Below, one piece after another: positions 17,659 to 26,280 of a stretch of DNA of 27,869 bases; the first letter of the stretch is position 1, and each line of letters begins with the position of its first letter. Source of the DNA: a virus; the IMG/VR virus record IMGVR_UViG_3300028025_006439, positions 1 through 27,869 of that record; one strand, given 5' to 3'. Below the pieces are notes generated by a model, which ran no database searches, was not told the DNA's origin, and saw only the letters and a list, made by a program, of their open reading frames with translations. Both the position numbers and the translations under genes were made by a program.

Positions 17659-19430
17659 TAACAATCGGTTATTTTTTTATCTTTGAATTTTGAAATTCCA
17701 TCTTGTTTATTTGTGTAGAATCTCTCATTTCTTAAATAGAAGTTTATGTCATTTTTTACATAATGAATACCGTTTGTAAATGGAAACTTTGTACCATATC
17801 CGTCGATATCGACATATCCGTGTTCATATAAATCTCTCCATCTCCACACACCTTCGTTAGAATCGTACTTAGCGTTCTCCGGTAAGTTAAAAATGTCTTT
17901 TGTTTTTGCACTTTCGGTGTATGGTGATAGTTCTCTTAATTTAACTCTATGGTGTGGTTGATAGTATAATCCAAACATATTTGTTACTGACGAGCCAGAA
18001 AAAATAGTACTATCATCTTGTCCATAATCAAATATTGTGGTTGGGTTTGTAAACTTTTGAAAGGACTCACATATGATTCTCTCTTTTAATTCTTTTCTGT
18101 TGTATTCGACAAATGCACCATTTAATATAGTTCCTTTCGTTAATGTACTTCCACTTGTAAATGTTATACCTTGTCTACTAAATGTTCCTCCTGCACCCAT
18201 TGTGCTTTCGTTAGATGTTGTACCATTAAAATGTTCATCAATCCATGTGTTATGAAAATTGAATTTATATCCAACTTTTGGTGGGTAATTAAAATAACCA
18301 TTACCATTTTTAAATAAAGTGGTTACATAAACTTCCGTTGGTGTATAACCTAAATTATTTGTTAAACCTGTTAAAACAAATGGTTCTTTAAAATCATAAA
18401 GAACAGATTCCATTCTATTTCTTTCAACAATTGTATCATTTGCACCCGCAGCGTTTTCAAATAATATTTTCTTTTCTTCTTCCCATATTGGTGATTCAAA
18501 TCCAATATTATCCATTATATAATCAGTACTTGTTGTTAACAACTTATGTTTATGTATATAATATTGTGATGTTGATCCAGTTATATTATTTTTATCGATA
18601 CATCTTTTTCCTATAACTAATGTCGGTACTGATGTGATGGTTTTAAATTCTTTTTTTAATATGTTAATTACATATTTTTCAGAATTATATGTCTCATTAC
18701 CAACACTATCGATGTAATATGTTCTTCCTGAAACTGTTCCACTTATTGTTGTTCCTGAAAATGTAACAAACTCACCAGAACTCATTCCATGTTCTACAGG
18801 TGCAGTAAATTCGTAATATGAGTTGAAAGTGTTTGATAATCTAAATGGTATACCATCTCCGCTTTTAAATGAAATTTTCGTATTACCTGTTAATGTGTAT
18901 GTCATTTGGTAATTCGTGTCTCCAGAATAAACATAACTTAAATAAAGATTCCAATTATGATACGGTGCGGTAATAGGTGTGATTGTTGTGTGGTCTGTTG
19001 ACCCCACATATGTTAATGATGGTGTGTAATCACCTAAAGTACTACCACTAACACTACTTGGTGTTACAACTTTTCTATACAAGTCTCTTCTTAAAAATGC
19101 AAATTCATCATATGGTAAAAACCCAGCTAATGTCGGGTTATCTGAACCATCTCCCCTCCCATTTAAATAAACTCTCTCTTGTAAATAATCATATGAAGTA
19201 TCTCCACTATACATGTTACGAAAAACCATTTTAAGTTTTCCATAAATTTTATACTTGTTACTTTCGTTTCTTTCTTTGTCATATAGTTTATCGATATCTA
19301 AAATAATATCTTTATCCCCAATTCTTAATAAAGTTTGGGAGGTCTCTAAACCTATGTTTAAATTTAAATCTTGTTCGTCCGCCTTTTTGTACCTTTTACT
19401 AGGTAATAATATTTCTTTTTTATTTTCCAT
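17658..19430 (-). CDS. Probable baseplate/tail structural protein, 590 residues
   Basis: A complete ATG frame whose start overlaps the stop of the 1454-residue gene by one base (TAATG). Its own stop overlaps the next start in the same way, so it is probably translationally coupled on both sides. It begins MENKKEILLPSKRYKKADEQ, is charged and mixed in composition, and has no linker, membrane segment or signal peptide. The middle (EFVTFSGTTISGTVSGRTYY) is a strand-rich segment of the kind often seen in phage tail proteins. The C-terminal part is rich in aromatic and charged residues (EGVWRWRDLYEHGYVDIDGY). No family is recognised with confidence. Its place after gp25, gp6 and a very large protein makes an outer baseplate wedge part plausible (T4 gp8, gp10 or gp11 role), but no such match can be claimed from sequence alone. 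Confidence 0.85.
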   Translation of the reverse strand: MENKKEILLPSKRYKKADEQDLNLNIGLETSQTLLRIGDKDIILDIDKLYDKERNESNKYKIYGKLKMVFRNMYSGDTSYDYLQERVYLNGRGDGSDNPTLAGFLPYDEFAFLRRDLYRKVVTPSSVSGSTLGDYTPSLTYVGSTDHTTITPITAPYHNWNLYLSYVYSGDTNYQMTYTLTGNTKISFKSGDGIPFRLSNTFNSYYEFTAPVEHGMSSGEFVTFSGTTISGTVSGRTYYIDSVGNETYNSEKYVINILKKEFKTITSVPTLVIGKRCIDKNNITGSTSQYYIHKHKLLTTSTDYIMDNIGFESPIWEEEKKILFENAAGANDTIVERNRMESVLYDFKEPFVLTGLTNNLGYTPTEVYVTTLFKNGNGYFNYPPKVGYKFNFHNTWIDEHFNGTTSNESTMGAGGTFSRQGITFTSGSTLTKGTILNGAFVEYNRKELKERIICESFQKFTNPTTIFDYGQDDSTIFSGSSVTNMFGLYYQPHHRVKLRELSPYTESAKTKDIFNLPENAKYDSNEGVWRWRDLYEHGYVDIDGYGTKFPFTNGIHYVKNDINFYLRNERFYTNKQDGISKFKDKKITDC

Positions 19431-22400
19431 TATTCAGCTGGTGGGAACGCCCCTTTAGGTCCGTAATATTTTATTAGTCTATCAAATGCTGATTTACCCG
19501 GTCTTATACCAAAGTAAAATTGTAGTCCTGTAGATAATACTTGTTTATTACCGCTATAATTTTTAGCAGTTCCGAAAATAAATAACTCTTTACTGTTGTG
19601 TACATAACTTATTGGTGATGACCAAGTTTGCCCAGAAACAAGATAAATGTTTCCCGTTGATGGTGATTTTAAATCTCCAGATGTTACTTCTAACCATAAG
19701 TCACCTTCAGTATATTGAGACGCTGGGTCCGTTGGTGGAGTTGTTTCAATTCTATCAAATCTTTCCATCATATCAGTATAGTTACCGTCATATGAATATG
19801 TGGAATGTTTTTTAGTCATTGGTAATAATAAAAATTCTTCTTCTCCATCAGGGAACAAATAGTTTGTACCTGTTTCAGTTTCACCGGATATTGAAATAAC
19901 TCTTTGAATTCTTTGTGTTGCAATTTTAGTTCTATCCCATCTTTGTTTATCTGAATTTGCATTAAATGGACCAAAATCTTCACCTTTTTTATCCCATAAA
20001 AAGAACGGAACTTTTTGTGAGTAATCACCTAATCTATTATTTAGACACAACCTAACAAATCTACCGTTGTCGTCTAATTTAAAATCAATTGGTGTTGGTC
20101 CGTAATTTCCAGTTCCTCCTGTAAAATAATCTTTACCAGGAGTTTCTTCAGGGTCTAAAAATTCACCATTGAACATAAAATATTTTGATGAGTCTAAATC
20201 AAATGCTTCTATACCCGCTTCGTTATTAATAGAAATTAATTGTGTTATATCACCATCTAAAACCTGTCCAAAATTATAACTTGAATCACTAAAGAAATCA
20301 CCAACATCAAATTTAGCTTGAGATATATCCATTCGGTAATTAATTGCGTGTTCAATAATATTTGCAGGGTCTTGGTATGTTGTTGTGGTTAAATCTCTAA
20401 CAACAGAACACGTTGGGTCAATTCTTGGGTCATAACAAATTTCATACATAAATTCATCTCTCACTCCTACATCATAAAATGTTGTTGGGTGTAACAATTC
20501 TAAATAACTCGAATAATTTTGACCGATAAATTTATTTGTTGGGTTGTATGGTGTTGCTCTATAATAGAATTTTTTATGTAAAACATTATAGAAAACCAAT
20601 TCTCTTGGGAATTTTGAACCTCTTTGATTTAAATCAAGAACTTGTTGGTTATCCCATTTAATTCGATAGTCAAATTTAAAGAAGTATAATAATCCATTTA
20701 ACCAGTTATCTATAAATGAAAAATTTGTGACTCCTCCACAGAAAAATAAACCAACTCTTTTTCTTTTATACCATTCTGTTAATAAATCAATATTTTTTGA
20801 TGACCCTCGAATAACAGGTATAATTGTAAAAACACCGTCTCTTATTTCTGAGTAACCGGATTTAGTTTTTCTATCATAATATTTGTTACCAATTTTTGAC
20901 CATACTTTAAAGTATGGCATTCTTTCTGAACCTCCGCCCGCAATAATATCGGCCATAATTGTCGAACCAGCAACAGGTGTTGAGGATTCAACTAGACCAG
21001 CGGCATATCCTGTTAAAGGATTGATTGGTGAATGTGAATCACCATATGATGATGCTGGTGTTGCCCATAAATATTTATACGATAATGTCTCGTTATACGC
21101 TTTGTCATATTTTTGACAACCTACTTCTGTTGCAATTTCTGTTCTTATTTGGTCATCTGGATTTTTCTTTCTAATTGTTCTATCATAAATTCTCATGATA
21201 ACGAAAGTTCCTCTATCAGTAAAATTACCAACTCCATTATGTCCACCCTCATATCCCGAATAGTTAACACCGCACAAATTTGTCCACTCCTCATGACTAA
21301 ATGACATTACCTCCATATAGTTTCTCCATATACCAACAACATTTGTCCATTGTTGTATTTTAGTACTTAATCTTGTTGGTCCATCCGAAGCACCGTACGC
21401 CTCCCAACTATCTTCTTTATCTGGACCCAAAAAAGTTGCTCTCCAATGACTTCTAAATTGAGCAGCACTAAATCTACCTTTATTACCTAAAGCATTATTT
21501 GATTGATTAAAGTTTAATACAAAATTTGAAAACGATATGGAAGCCGCACCTTCCTTGTCTGGAGGTACCGTAAATGGAATAATTGTATCGTCAACCAAAG
21601 AATACATATCTGCAATAAATCTACTATCGTTTATGTCCCCCTGTAATGGTGTAACCTTTGCAGTATGAAGAAATTCTAATATTGTTTTTTGTGTTGCCTT
21701 TGTTGGGTTTGTTAATTGGAAATTATTACTGTTTAATGGTGATGATGTATCGGAACTATACTCTCTTGCTTGTGCATCTGGAAAATCTGACGCTAACCAA
21801 GATGAACCGTTTGTAGTTGAGGTGTTAAATTCTATTGGTATTAACATAACCCTTCCCGCCCCTTGTCCAATTCCAACCACTTTTAATCTTATTTCACCAA
21901 TAGAGGCGTATTCAGATTCGGTTGATAAATCGGCAAACCCACTTGTATCTTCAGAACACTCCTCACAATCAGGATAAACAGTTAATGGAAGTACTTTTGT
22001 ACCCTTATCTTGCATACTATACGCGGCACTCATAAATTGTTCACCAATTCTTGCAAATGGTCTCCAATTAAATGGCCATCCAAAATATATTCCATATAAA
22101 CCTTGACCTACCGAAAATAAAAATGAACCAATAAATTCAAAAAACTTAACAATAATAATTGCAAAAACAAATTGTATAAATGTAACAATAGAAGAAATTA
22201 ATAAACTAAATTTAATTCTATTTCTAAACGCGAAGTTTGTTGGTATATAATTCGCATTACCTGTACAATCATCTTCTTGACTTGGTCTAATTTGTTTTAT
22301 ACCTAAAAAAGCATCCCTTCTAGAAAGACCAAAAAATGATTCCACAGAAGATACTTCGTAGTGTGATCCTTGAAAAGAAGTTGGTGTATATACTTTACCG

Positions 22401-23794
22401 TAAATAAATTTATAGAATACATCTTCAGGAACCCCTCCGTTGTTTGTTCCTAACATTGCAGCTAGTTTGTCATTAACAAATGCCGCTGACATATTAGATG
22501 TAGTTACACCAGATGGTGGAACAATATTTATATAATCTTCAAATACATTTGAAAATTGATAGGTTGTTAATAATTCTTCATCATATTCACCTAAATTATT
22601 TGATCCGTCCGCATTCTTATTGTACTCTCTAATTTGTGGTATTAAATAATGTGCTGATGTTGTTCCCTTTGTTGCTTCTGTATTTCCCTCACCTAAACCA
22701 ATTCTAAGTCTTGCGGTTGTTGTTGTTGGGATTCCTTTATTTGGGTCATTAGTTATTTCCTCTTCACCAAATTCATTTGTAAAAGTATATTCCATGTTCA
22801 TTGGAATAACAGCCATTGCTGTACCATCATCTTCTATAACACCTGGATTAAAATACTCTAATTCGGGATATAATGTTGTTCCATTTGAACCATAAACTTT
22901 ATTACCTGTATATCTAACTCCTTCAATTTTACCGCCACTAGTTTGTAAATTACATTTGTACCCGGTGTTCATTCTAATAACACCAGTTTTCTTTACCGCA
23001 TCCGAATTATTATCGGTTACAGATGAAATTAAAATTAATGATATTGGTTCTACCTTAACTCCTTTATCGGATAAATCAAAATCTACTCTTGATATACCTA
23101 TTTCACATAAATCTTGATTTCCCCAAAACGGAAAGACTTCAATCTTTTTGTTGAATGCAACAATTTGTTCTAATCCATCTAAATCTTCATCGGATTTAAA
23201 ATTATAAAATCTGTCAAATTTTTTCTCATCAACTCCTTGTCTAATAAAATCATATGGTCTAATTGAAAAACATCCCATATCTGACAAGTCAACTTCAGCA
23301 TGAATTGTTTGTTCACCTAAAGGAACTCCCCAAATCATGAAGTCACCAGCACTATTGGTTTTCACAGTATAATTGTAATAAGTTTCATAAACTTCTAAAA
23401 CCTCTTCTCTTGATAATATTTCTTGTTGGTCGAAGAATGTACCCGTTGGTACGTGTCCTCCGTGTTGTTTTCTTGATGGTAATAAGTTATATCGATATCC
23501 TTCATCGTTTTTATCACCAACCGATGTGTAAGGATATAATGCTGATATAACAGGGTCTGTGGAATCTGTATCCTTTTGTGGTACAAAAACAGAAACTTTA
23601 ACATTAGGTATACCTAATCCGTTATTTGCTGTAACTCTACCACAAACCACACCATAGTCTGAGCATAATGATGTATATGCCTGTTGTTGAGTGAATTTTA
23701 ATGATAAAACCTCCAATAGGTCGTAGTCTTGTTTTAACTCAACCGTGACTCTTTGGTCCTTCCCAATATTTGTTGAAATTCTATGTTTTTGCAT
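19430..23794 (-). CDS. Very large baseplate-region protein with carboxypeptidase-regulatory-like domain and membrane-like segment, 1454 residues
   Basis: It follows the gp6 homologue, the slot T4 uses for the long wedge protein gp7 (about 1030 residues). A gp7-like role is a positional inference. Residues about 47-172 look like a carboxypeptidase-regulatory-like beta-sandwich: GVVCGRVTANNGLGIPNVKV begins it and TNSAGDFMIWGVPLGEQTIH ends it, with an insertion of about 65 residues between. Residues about 527-571 are strongly hydrophobic (SLLISSIVTFIQFVFAIIIV, then FFEFIGSFLF), enough for one or two membrane passes. This is unusual for a cytoplasm-assembled baseplate protein. The remainder is mixed and globular, with Cys pairs (CEECSED). 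There is no signal peptide and no Pro-Thr linker. A 57-base gap separates it from gp6. Its stop and the next ATG overlap as TAATG. Alternative: a tail-associated protein that enters the host envelope. Confidence 0.87.
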   Translation of the reverse strand: MQKHRISTNIGKDQRVTVELKQDYDLLEVLSLKFTQQQAYTSLCSDYGVVCGRVTANNGLGIPNVKVSVFVPQKDTDSTDPVISALYPYTSVGDKNDEGYRYNLLPSRKQHGGHVPTGTFFDQQEILSREEVLEVYETYYNYTVKTNSAGDFMIWGVPLGEQTIHAEVDLSDMGCFSIRPYDFIRQGVDEKKFDRFYNFKSDEDLDGLEQIVAFNKKIEVFPFWGNQDLCEIGISRVDFDLSDKGVKVEPISLILISSVTDNNSDAVKKTGVIRMNTGYKCNLQTSGGKIEGVRYTGNKVYGSNGTTLYPELEYFNPGVIEDDGTAMAVIPMNMEYTFTNEFGEEEITNDPNKGIPTTTTARLRIGLGEGNTEATKGTTSAHYLIPQIREYNKNADGSNNLGEYDEELLTTYQFSNVFEDYINIVPPSGVTTSNMSAAFVNDKLAAMLGTNNGGVPEDVFYKFIYGKVYTPTSFQGSHYEVSSVESFFGLSRRDAFLGIKQIRPSQEDDCTGNANYIPTNFAFRNRIKFSLLISSIVTFIQFVFAIIIVKFFEFIGSFLFSVGQGLYGIYFGWPFNWRPFARIGEQFMSAAYSMQDKGTKVLPLTVYPDCEECSEDTSGFADLSTESEYASIGEIRLKVVGIGQGAGRVMLIPIEFNTSTTNGSSWLASDFPDAQAREYSSDTSSPLNSNNFQLTNPTKATQKTILEFLHTAKVTPLQGDINDSRFIADMYSLVDDTIIPFTVPPDKEGAASISFSNFVLNFNQSNNALGNKGRFSAAQFRSHWRATFLGPDKEDSWEAYGASDGPTRLSTKIQQWTNVVGIWRNYMEVMSFSHEEWTNLCGVNYSGYEGGHNGVGNFTDRGTFVIMRIYDRTIRKKNPDDQIRTEIATEVGCQKYDKAYNETLSYKYLWATPASSYGDSHSPINPLTGYAAGLVESSTPVAGSTIMADIIAGGGSERMPYFKVWSKIGNKYYDRKTKSGYSEIRDGVFTIIPVIRGSSKNIDLLTEWYKRKRVGLFFCGGVTNFSFIDNWLNGLLYFFKFDYRIKWDNQQVLDLNQRGSKFPRELVFYNVLHKKFYYRATPYNPTNKFIGQNYSSYLELLHPTTFYDVGVRDEFMYEICYDPRIDPTCSVVRDLTTTTYQDPANIIEHAINYRMDISQAKFDVGDFFSDSSYNFGQVLDGDITQLISINNEAGIEAFDLDSSKYFMFNGEFLDPEETPGKDYFTGGTGNYGPTPIDFKLDDNGRFVRLCLNNRLGDYSQKVPFFLWDKKGEDFGPFNANSDKQRWDRTKIATQRIQRVISISGETETGTNYLFPDGEEEFLLLPMTKKHSTYSYDGNYTDMMERFDRIETTPPTDPASQYTEGDLWLEVTSGDLKSPSTGNIYLVSGQTWSSPISYVHNSKELFIFGTAKNYSGNKQVLSTGLQFYFGIRPGKSAFDRLIKYYGPKGAFPPAE

Positions 23795-23851
23795 TGTTCT
23801 TATAATAAATAGAAAGCATGAGATTTTCTACTATTATAACGAAAAAACATT
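23795..23851 (-). promoter_or_regulatory. Possible promoter region before the 1454-residue gene
   Basis: The 57-base gap after the gp6 homologue contains TTATAATAG on the minus strand (plus strand 23831-23839), 36 bases before the ATG. The same nine bases occur in the gap before gp25. It could be a late-promoter element of the phage, loosely like the T4 late TATAAATA box, or an AT-rich coincidence. No clear hairpin or host-type -33/-7 pair is seen. Confidence 0.3.
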
Positions 23852-25681
23852 TTAGTATGTAGTCGTTCCTAAAGATTTAGTTCGTACCTTGATATCTACA
23901 TTTGGGAATCTAATTTGGAAAATTTGATTAGACTTCATGAATATCGTTAAATCGGTTTGTGTGATTAAACCTGTTGTTGCGTTTACATCTTGTGAAACCT
24001 CAGAACTTGAGTAATTTCCTCCCTTTTTATTGAAAACTCTTATATCAACAACGTTTACAACTCCTGAAACCGCACCAATTTCTCTCATTAAATCTCCAAC
24101 GAATAATGGGTCACCCATTTTACGCTTTTCAATTGCAAAGAATTCTATGGTGTTTTGGATTGTTGTTTTTAGAATATCACTCGTTTTTTCGTTCTTATCA
24201 ACAATTAAATCGATTTCTAATCCTAAATCGATTACTTGTCCACTTGTGATATCAATATAATCATTTATCATTCTATATTCAGAAAGGTAATTTAAAATGT
24301 TGTTTTTCAATGTGTTAGAAACAATATCAGTTAAATTACCGTTTTCATCATATGATAAAAGTTTAATTTTAACCTTGTTATCTTCTTCCATTACATTAAC
24401 CTTAGCAGGTGCTCCATATGTGGATGGCATCGTTTCAATTAATGATTTATAGTCATTTAAGGTTACCGCTCTATCTTGTGCTGAAAAATTGTAAGCAACC
24501 ATGTTTCTCAATTCTTCTATGGACGGTTGGTCTGCTCCACCTATTGCCGCAGTGACATTAGTTACCCTTAACGATTGTTGTACTTGTGAGTTAAAGTTCT
24601 CATTTGGACCGTTAACATCAAATTCAACGTCATCTACACTTGTTATAACATTAACCCCTAAATTTGAGTCTTTACCACCGCCAATTCGATATTTGATGAA
24701 TAATGTGGTGTTAGCCTTTGGTACGGAACCTAATGACATGTTATTTAGATATGTTGCTAAATTAACCTTTAAAGAACCATTCATATAGTTATCTAAGTTG
24801 TCCAATGGGTTAACCGTTCCTGAACCAAATGTTATTGAGAAATAACTTTCAGGTGTATATTCTGTAACAAATTTGTTACTAACATCAATATATTTTCCCG
24901 CTTTAAAATTATCCGAATCTGATGCGGCGGTTGGGTCTGGTATAAAAACTTTATCTTGTATTAATGTTTTTACCTCATACCATTTGTTTGTATTATTTGT
25001 AAATTCTGAAGATGATGGATTTGCACCAAACGAAGTACCGTCTTTATGGATAATTGATGTTACTCCTAATACATCTTGTTCAGGTAAATAAAGTTTAAGG
25101 AATGGTTTTTGGTCTAATTCTGAAATAACTCTTCTATAAATTCTTGTAACACCATTAACTACAGGTTCTCTTTTTGTAATCGTATATGAGATTAATTTAT
25201 TATTGTTATCAAAATTAGGTATTTTAAGTCTGTTTGGTTCTCCTCTACTATTAAATGGGTCAGAAAAATCAATATCTTCTAATGTTTCAAAAATCTGTCC
25301 TCCACCTGAAACTTGAGCTCCTGCTTTAACAACTCCCAAATATCTATCATCTTCTTTATCTCCTCTCACGGGTACGTTAATAGAAAAATCACATAAAGAA
25401 ACGGACGGTCTATTACCCGGTATTTTAATACCATAAGTTTTTGCAATATGAAATAACGATTGTCTTTGTTGAGCAAAATCCAACATAGTTTCTTGCCAAA
25501 CTCTATCAATATGAAAGTGTAGGTTATCGGCAACCGCAGCATTTAAATCTAACAATACAGAGAATATCGACGCGTCATTGGTATTCTTAACCAAATCAGG
25601 GTAGTATTCTTTTGTTAAATTCACTAATTCTTGTCTAAGTCCCGCAAAATCTCTGGTTGCGTATGATATCTTTTTTCCCAT
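23852..25681 (-). CDS. Baseplate wedge protein, gp6 / baseplate J-like, 609 residues
   Basis: Structural protein of the contractile-tail baseplate. In T4, gp6 dimers form the inner ring of the wedge together with gp25 and gp53. The N-terminus (ISYATRDFAGLRQELVNLTK, then NDASIFSVLLDLNAAVADNL) has the usual gp6/J pattern of a short helix region that docks on the baseplate core. Residues about 383-412 carry the family hallmark IEELRNMVAYNF followed by RAVTLNDYKSLI. The C-terminal part (residues 412-560) has the KVNVMEEDNKVKIKLLSYDE strand and the FVGDLMREIGAVSGVVNV segment typical of J-like proteins. Its length is close to T4 gp6 (660). The ATG lies one base after the stop of the gp25 gene, so the two are surely co-translated. 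No unusual feature is seen. Confidence 0.95.
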   Translation of the reverse strand: MGKKISYATRDFAGLRQELVNLTKEYYPDLVKNTNDASIFSVLLDLNAAVADNLHFHIDRVWQETMLDFAQQRQSLFHIAKTYGIKIPGNRPSVSLCDFSINVPVRGDKEDDRYLGVVKAGAQVSGGGQIFETLEDIDFSDPFNSRGEPNRLKIPNFDNNNKLISYTITKREPVVNGVTRIYRRVISELDQKPFLKLYLPEQDVLGVTSIIHKDGTSFGANPSSSEFTNNTNKWYEVKTLIQDKVFIPDPTAASDSDNFKAGKYIDVSNKFVTEYTPESYFSITFGSGTVNPLDNLDNYMNGSLKVNLATYLNNMSLGSVPKANTTLFIKYRIGGGKDSNLGVNVITSVDDVEFDVNGPNENFNSQVQQSLRVTNVTAAIGGADQPSIEELRNMVAYNFSAQDRAVTLNDYKSLIETMPSTYGAPAKVNVMEEDNKVKIKLLSYDENGNLTDIVSNTLKNNILNYLSEYRMINDYIDITSGQVIDLGLEIDLIVDKNEKTSDILKTTIQNTIEFFAIEKRKMGDPLFVGDLMREIGAVSGVVNVVDIRVFNKKGGNYSSSEVSQDVNATTGLITQTDLTIFMKSNQIFQIRFPNVDIKVRTKSLGTTTY

Positions 25682-25682
25682 T

Positions 25683-26135
25683 TTAAATGTTTAATATTAT
25701 AAAGTCTGAAGACGAAAAGGCTCCGTTATTAACTGTGTATTCAATTTTTACTTTAGCGGTGTATGGTTTATTGGTGCTGTCTGAAACCCTAAAAAGTCTT
25801 TCGTCTTCATCAGAAGAAAATGTTCTCACGTTATCAGGATCATCTTCTGCAGATATCACTTCAAGATTTGTTATATCTAAATTAGGTATGTATCTTTTTA
25901 CCGATTCTCTAATTTCTTCTTCAATTAAGTTCCAAGTTACCATATCATTTTGGTCGAATATAAATTGATATAATCTTGTACCAAAATCAGGTAAGAAATA
26001 ACGACTACCTCTTTTTGTTAATAATAGGTGTATTAGATTGGCTCTAACTTCCCTATCGGGAGCTGAAGTCATCTTTAAATAACTACCCTCTAAACTGTCT
26101 CTAAAAGGAAAATCAATTCCGTATTTTACCGCCAT
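25683..26135 (-). CDS. Baseplate wedge protein gp25 (GPW/gp25 family), 150 residues
   Basis: A small core protein of the baseplate wedge in contractile-tail phages, which seeds the sheath and binds gp6 and gp53 in T4. The family signature is clear. FPFRDSLEGSYLKMTSAPDR is followed by EVRANLIHLLLTKRGSRYFL and PDFGTRLYQFIFDQND, then the helix NLIEEEIRESVKRYIPNLDI. T4 gp25 is 132 residues, so this is of normal size with a slightly longer acidic loop (SAEDDPDNVRTFSSDEDERL). It is the first gene after the terminator that closes nrdA, so it probably begins the baseplate transcription unit. The ATG at 26133-26135 has no Shine-Dalgarno. TTATAATAG lies 15 bases upstream of it. Confidence 0.96.
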   Translation of the reverse strand: MAVKYGIDFPFRDSLEGSYLKMTSAPDREVRANLIHLLLTKRGSRYFLPDFGTRLYQFIFDQNDMVTWNLIEEEIRESVKRYIPNLDITNLEVISAEDDPDNVRTFSSDEDERLFRVSDSTNKPYTAKVKIEYTVNNGAFSSSDFIILNI

Positions 26136-26172
26136 ACCAATAAATATAAACTATTATAAAATGGTAATAAAT
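26136..26172 (-). promoter_or_regulatory. Possible promoter/leader for the baseplate unit
   Basis: Only 37 bases separate the U-tract of the nrdA terminator from the gp25 ATG. The stretch is almost entirely A/T and contains TTATAATAG (plus strand 26151-26159), shared with the gap before the 1454-residue gene. If the terminator is efficient, a start site for gp25 must lie here or readthrough must occur. No host-type promoter pair can be assigned with confidence. Confidence 0.3.
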
Positions 26173-26196
26173 AAAAAACCCAGCCGAAGCTGGGTT
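26173..26196 (-). terminator. Intrinsic terminator of nrdA with UUCG tetraloop
   Basis: On the minus strand the sequence reads AACCCAGC-TTCG-GCTGGGTT followed by TTTT. This is a perfect 8-base stem (26177-26184 with 26189-26196) closed by a C(UUCG)G tetraloop and followed by a U-run. It lies 84 bases after the nrdA stop. UUCG-loop terminators are common in T4-like phages. On the plus strand the trailing sequence is TTAATTTAG, too weak to be a good terminator in that direction. Confidence 0.92.
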
Positions 26197-26280
26197 AATT
26201 TAGTGTCTTGATATTCGTCCCTCTTTATTCTCAAAACATAGAAGTTTAAAAATACAATTGAGGGGGTCTTCCATTTATCT
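26197..26280 (-). other. 3' untranslated stretch between nrdA stop and terminator
   Basis: No reading frame of note. A possible RNA fold is GACCCCCTC (minus strand, from 26268) with GAGGGAC (ending at 26217), or alternatively CTCAA with TTGAG (26230-26234 and 26258-26262). The two pairings compete for the same bases, so the fold is uncertain. Confidence 0.3.

Noticed and set aside
17656-17664. TTG start for the 508-residue protein
   Set aside because: The ATG six bases downstream overlaps the previous stop as TAATG, exactly as at the other junction. TTG would give only two extra residues.
16132-26135. Type VI secretion or extracellular contractile injection locus instead of a phage
   Set aside because: gp25 and J-like proteins also occur in those systems. 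However, the phage-like nrdA neighbour, the UUCG terminator and the absence of ClpV/TssB/TssC or an AAA ATPase favour a phage. Sequence outside the window could still change this.
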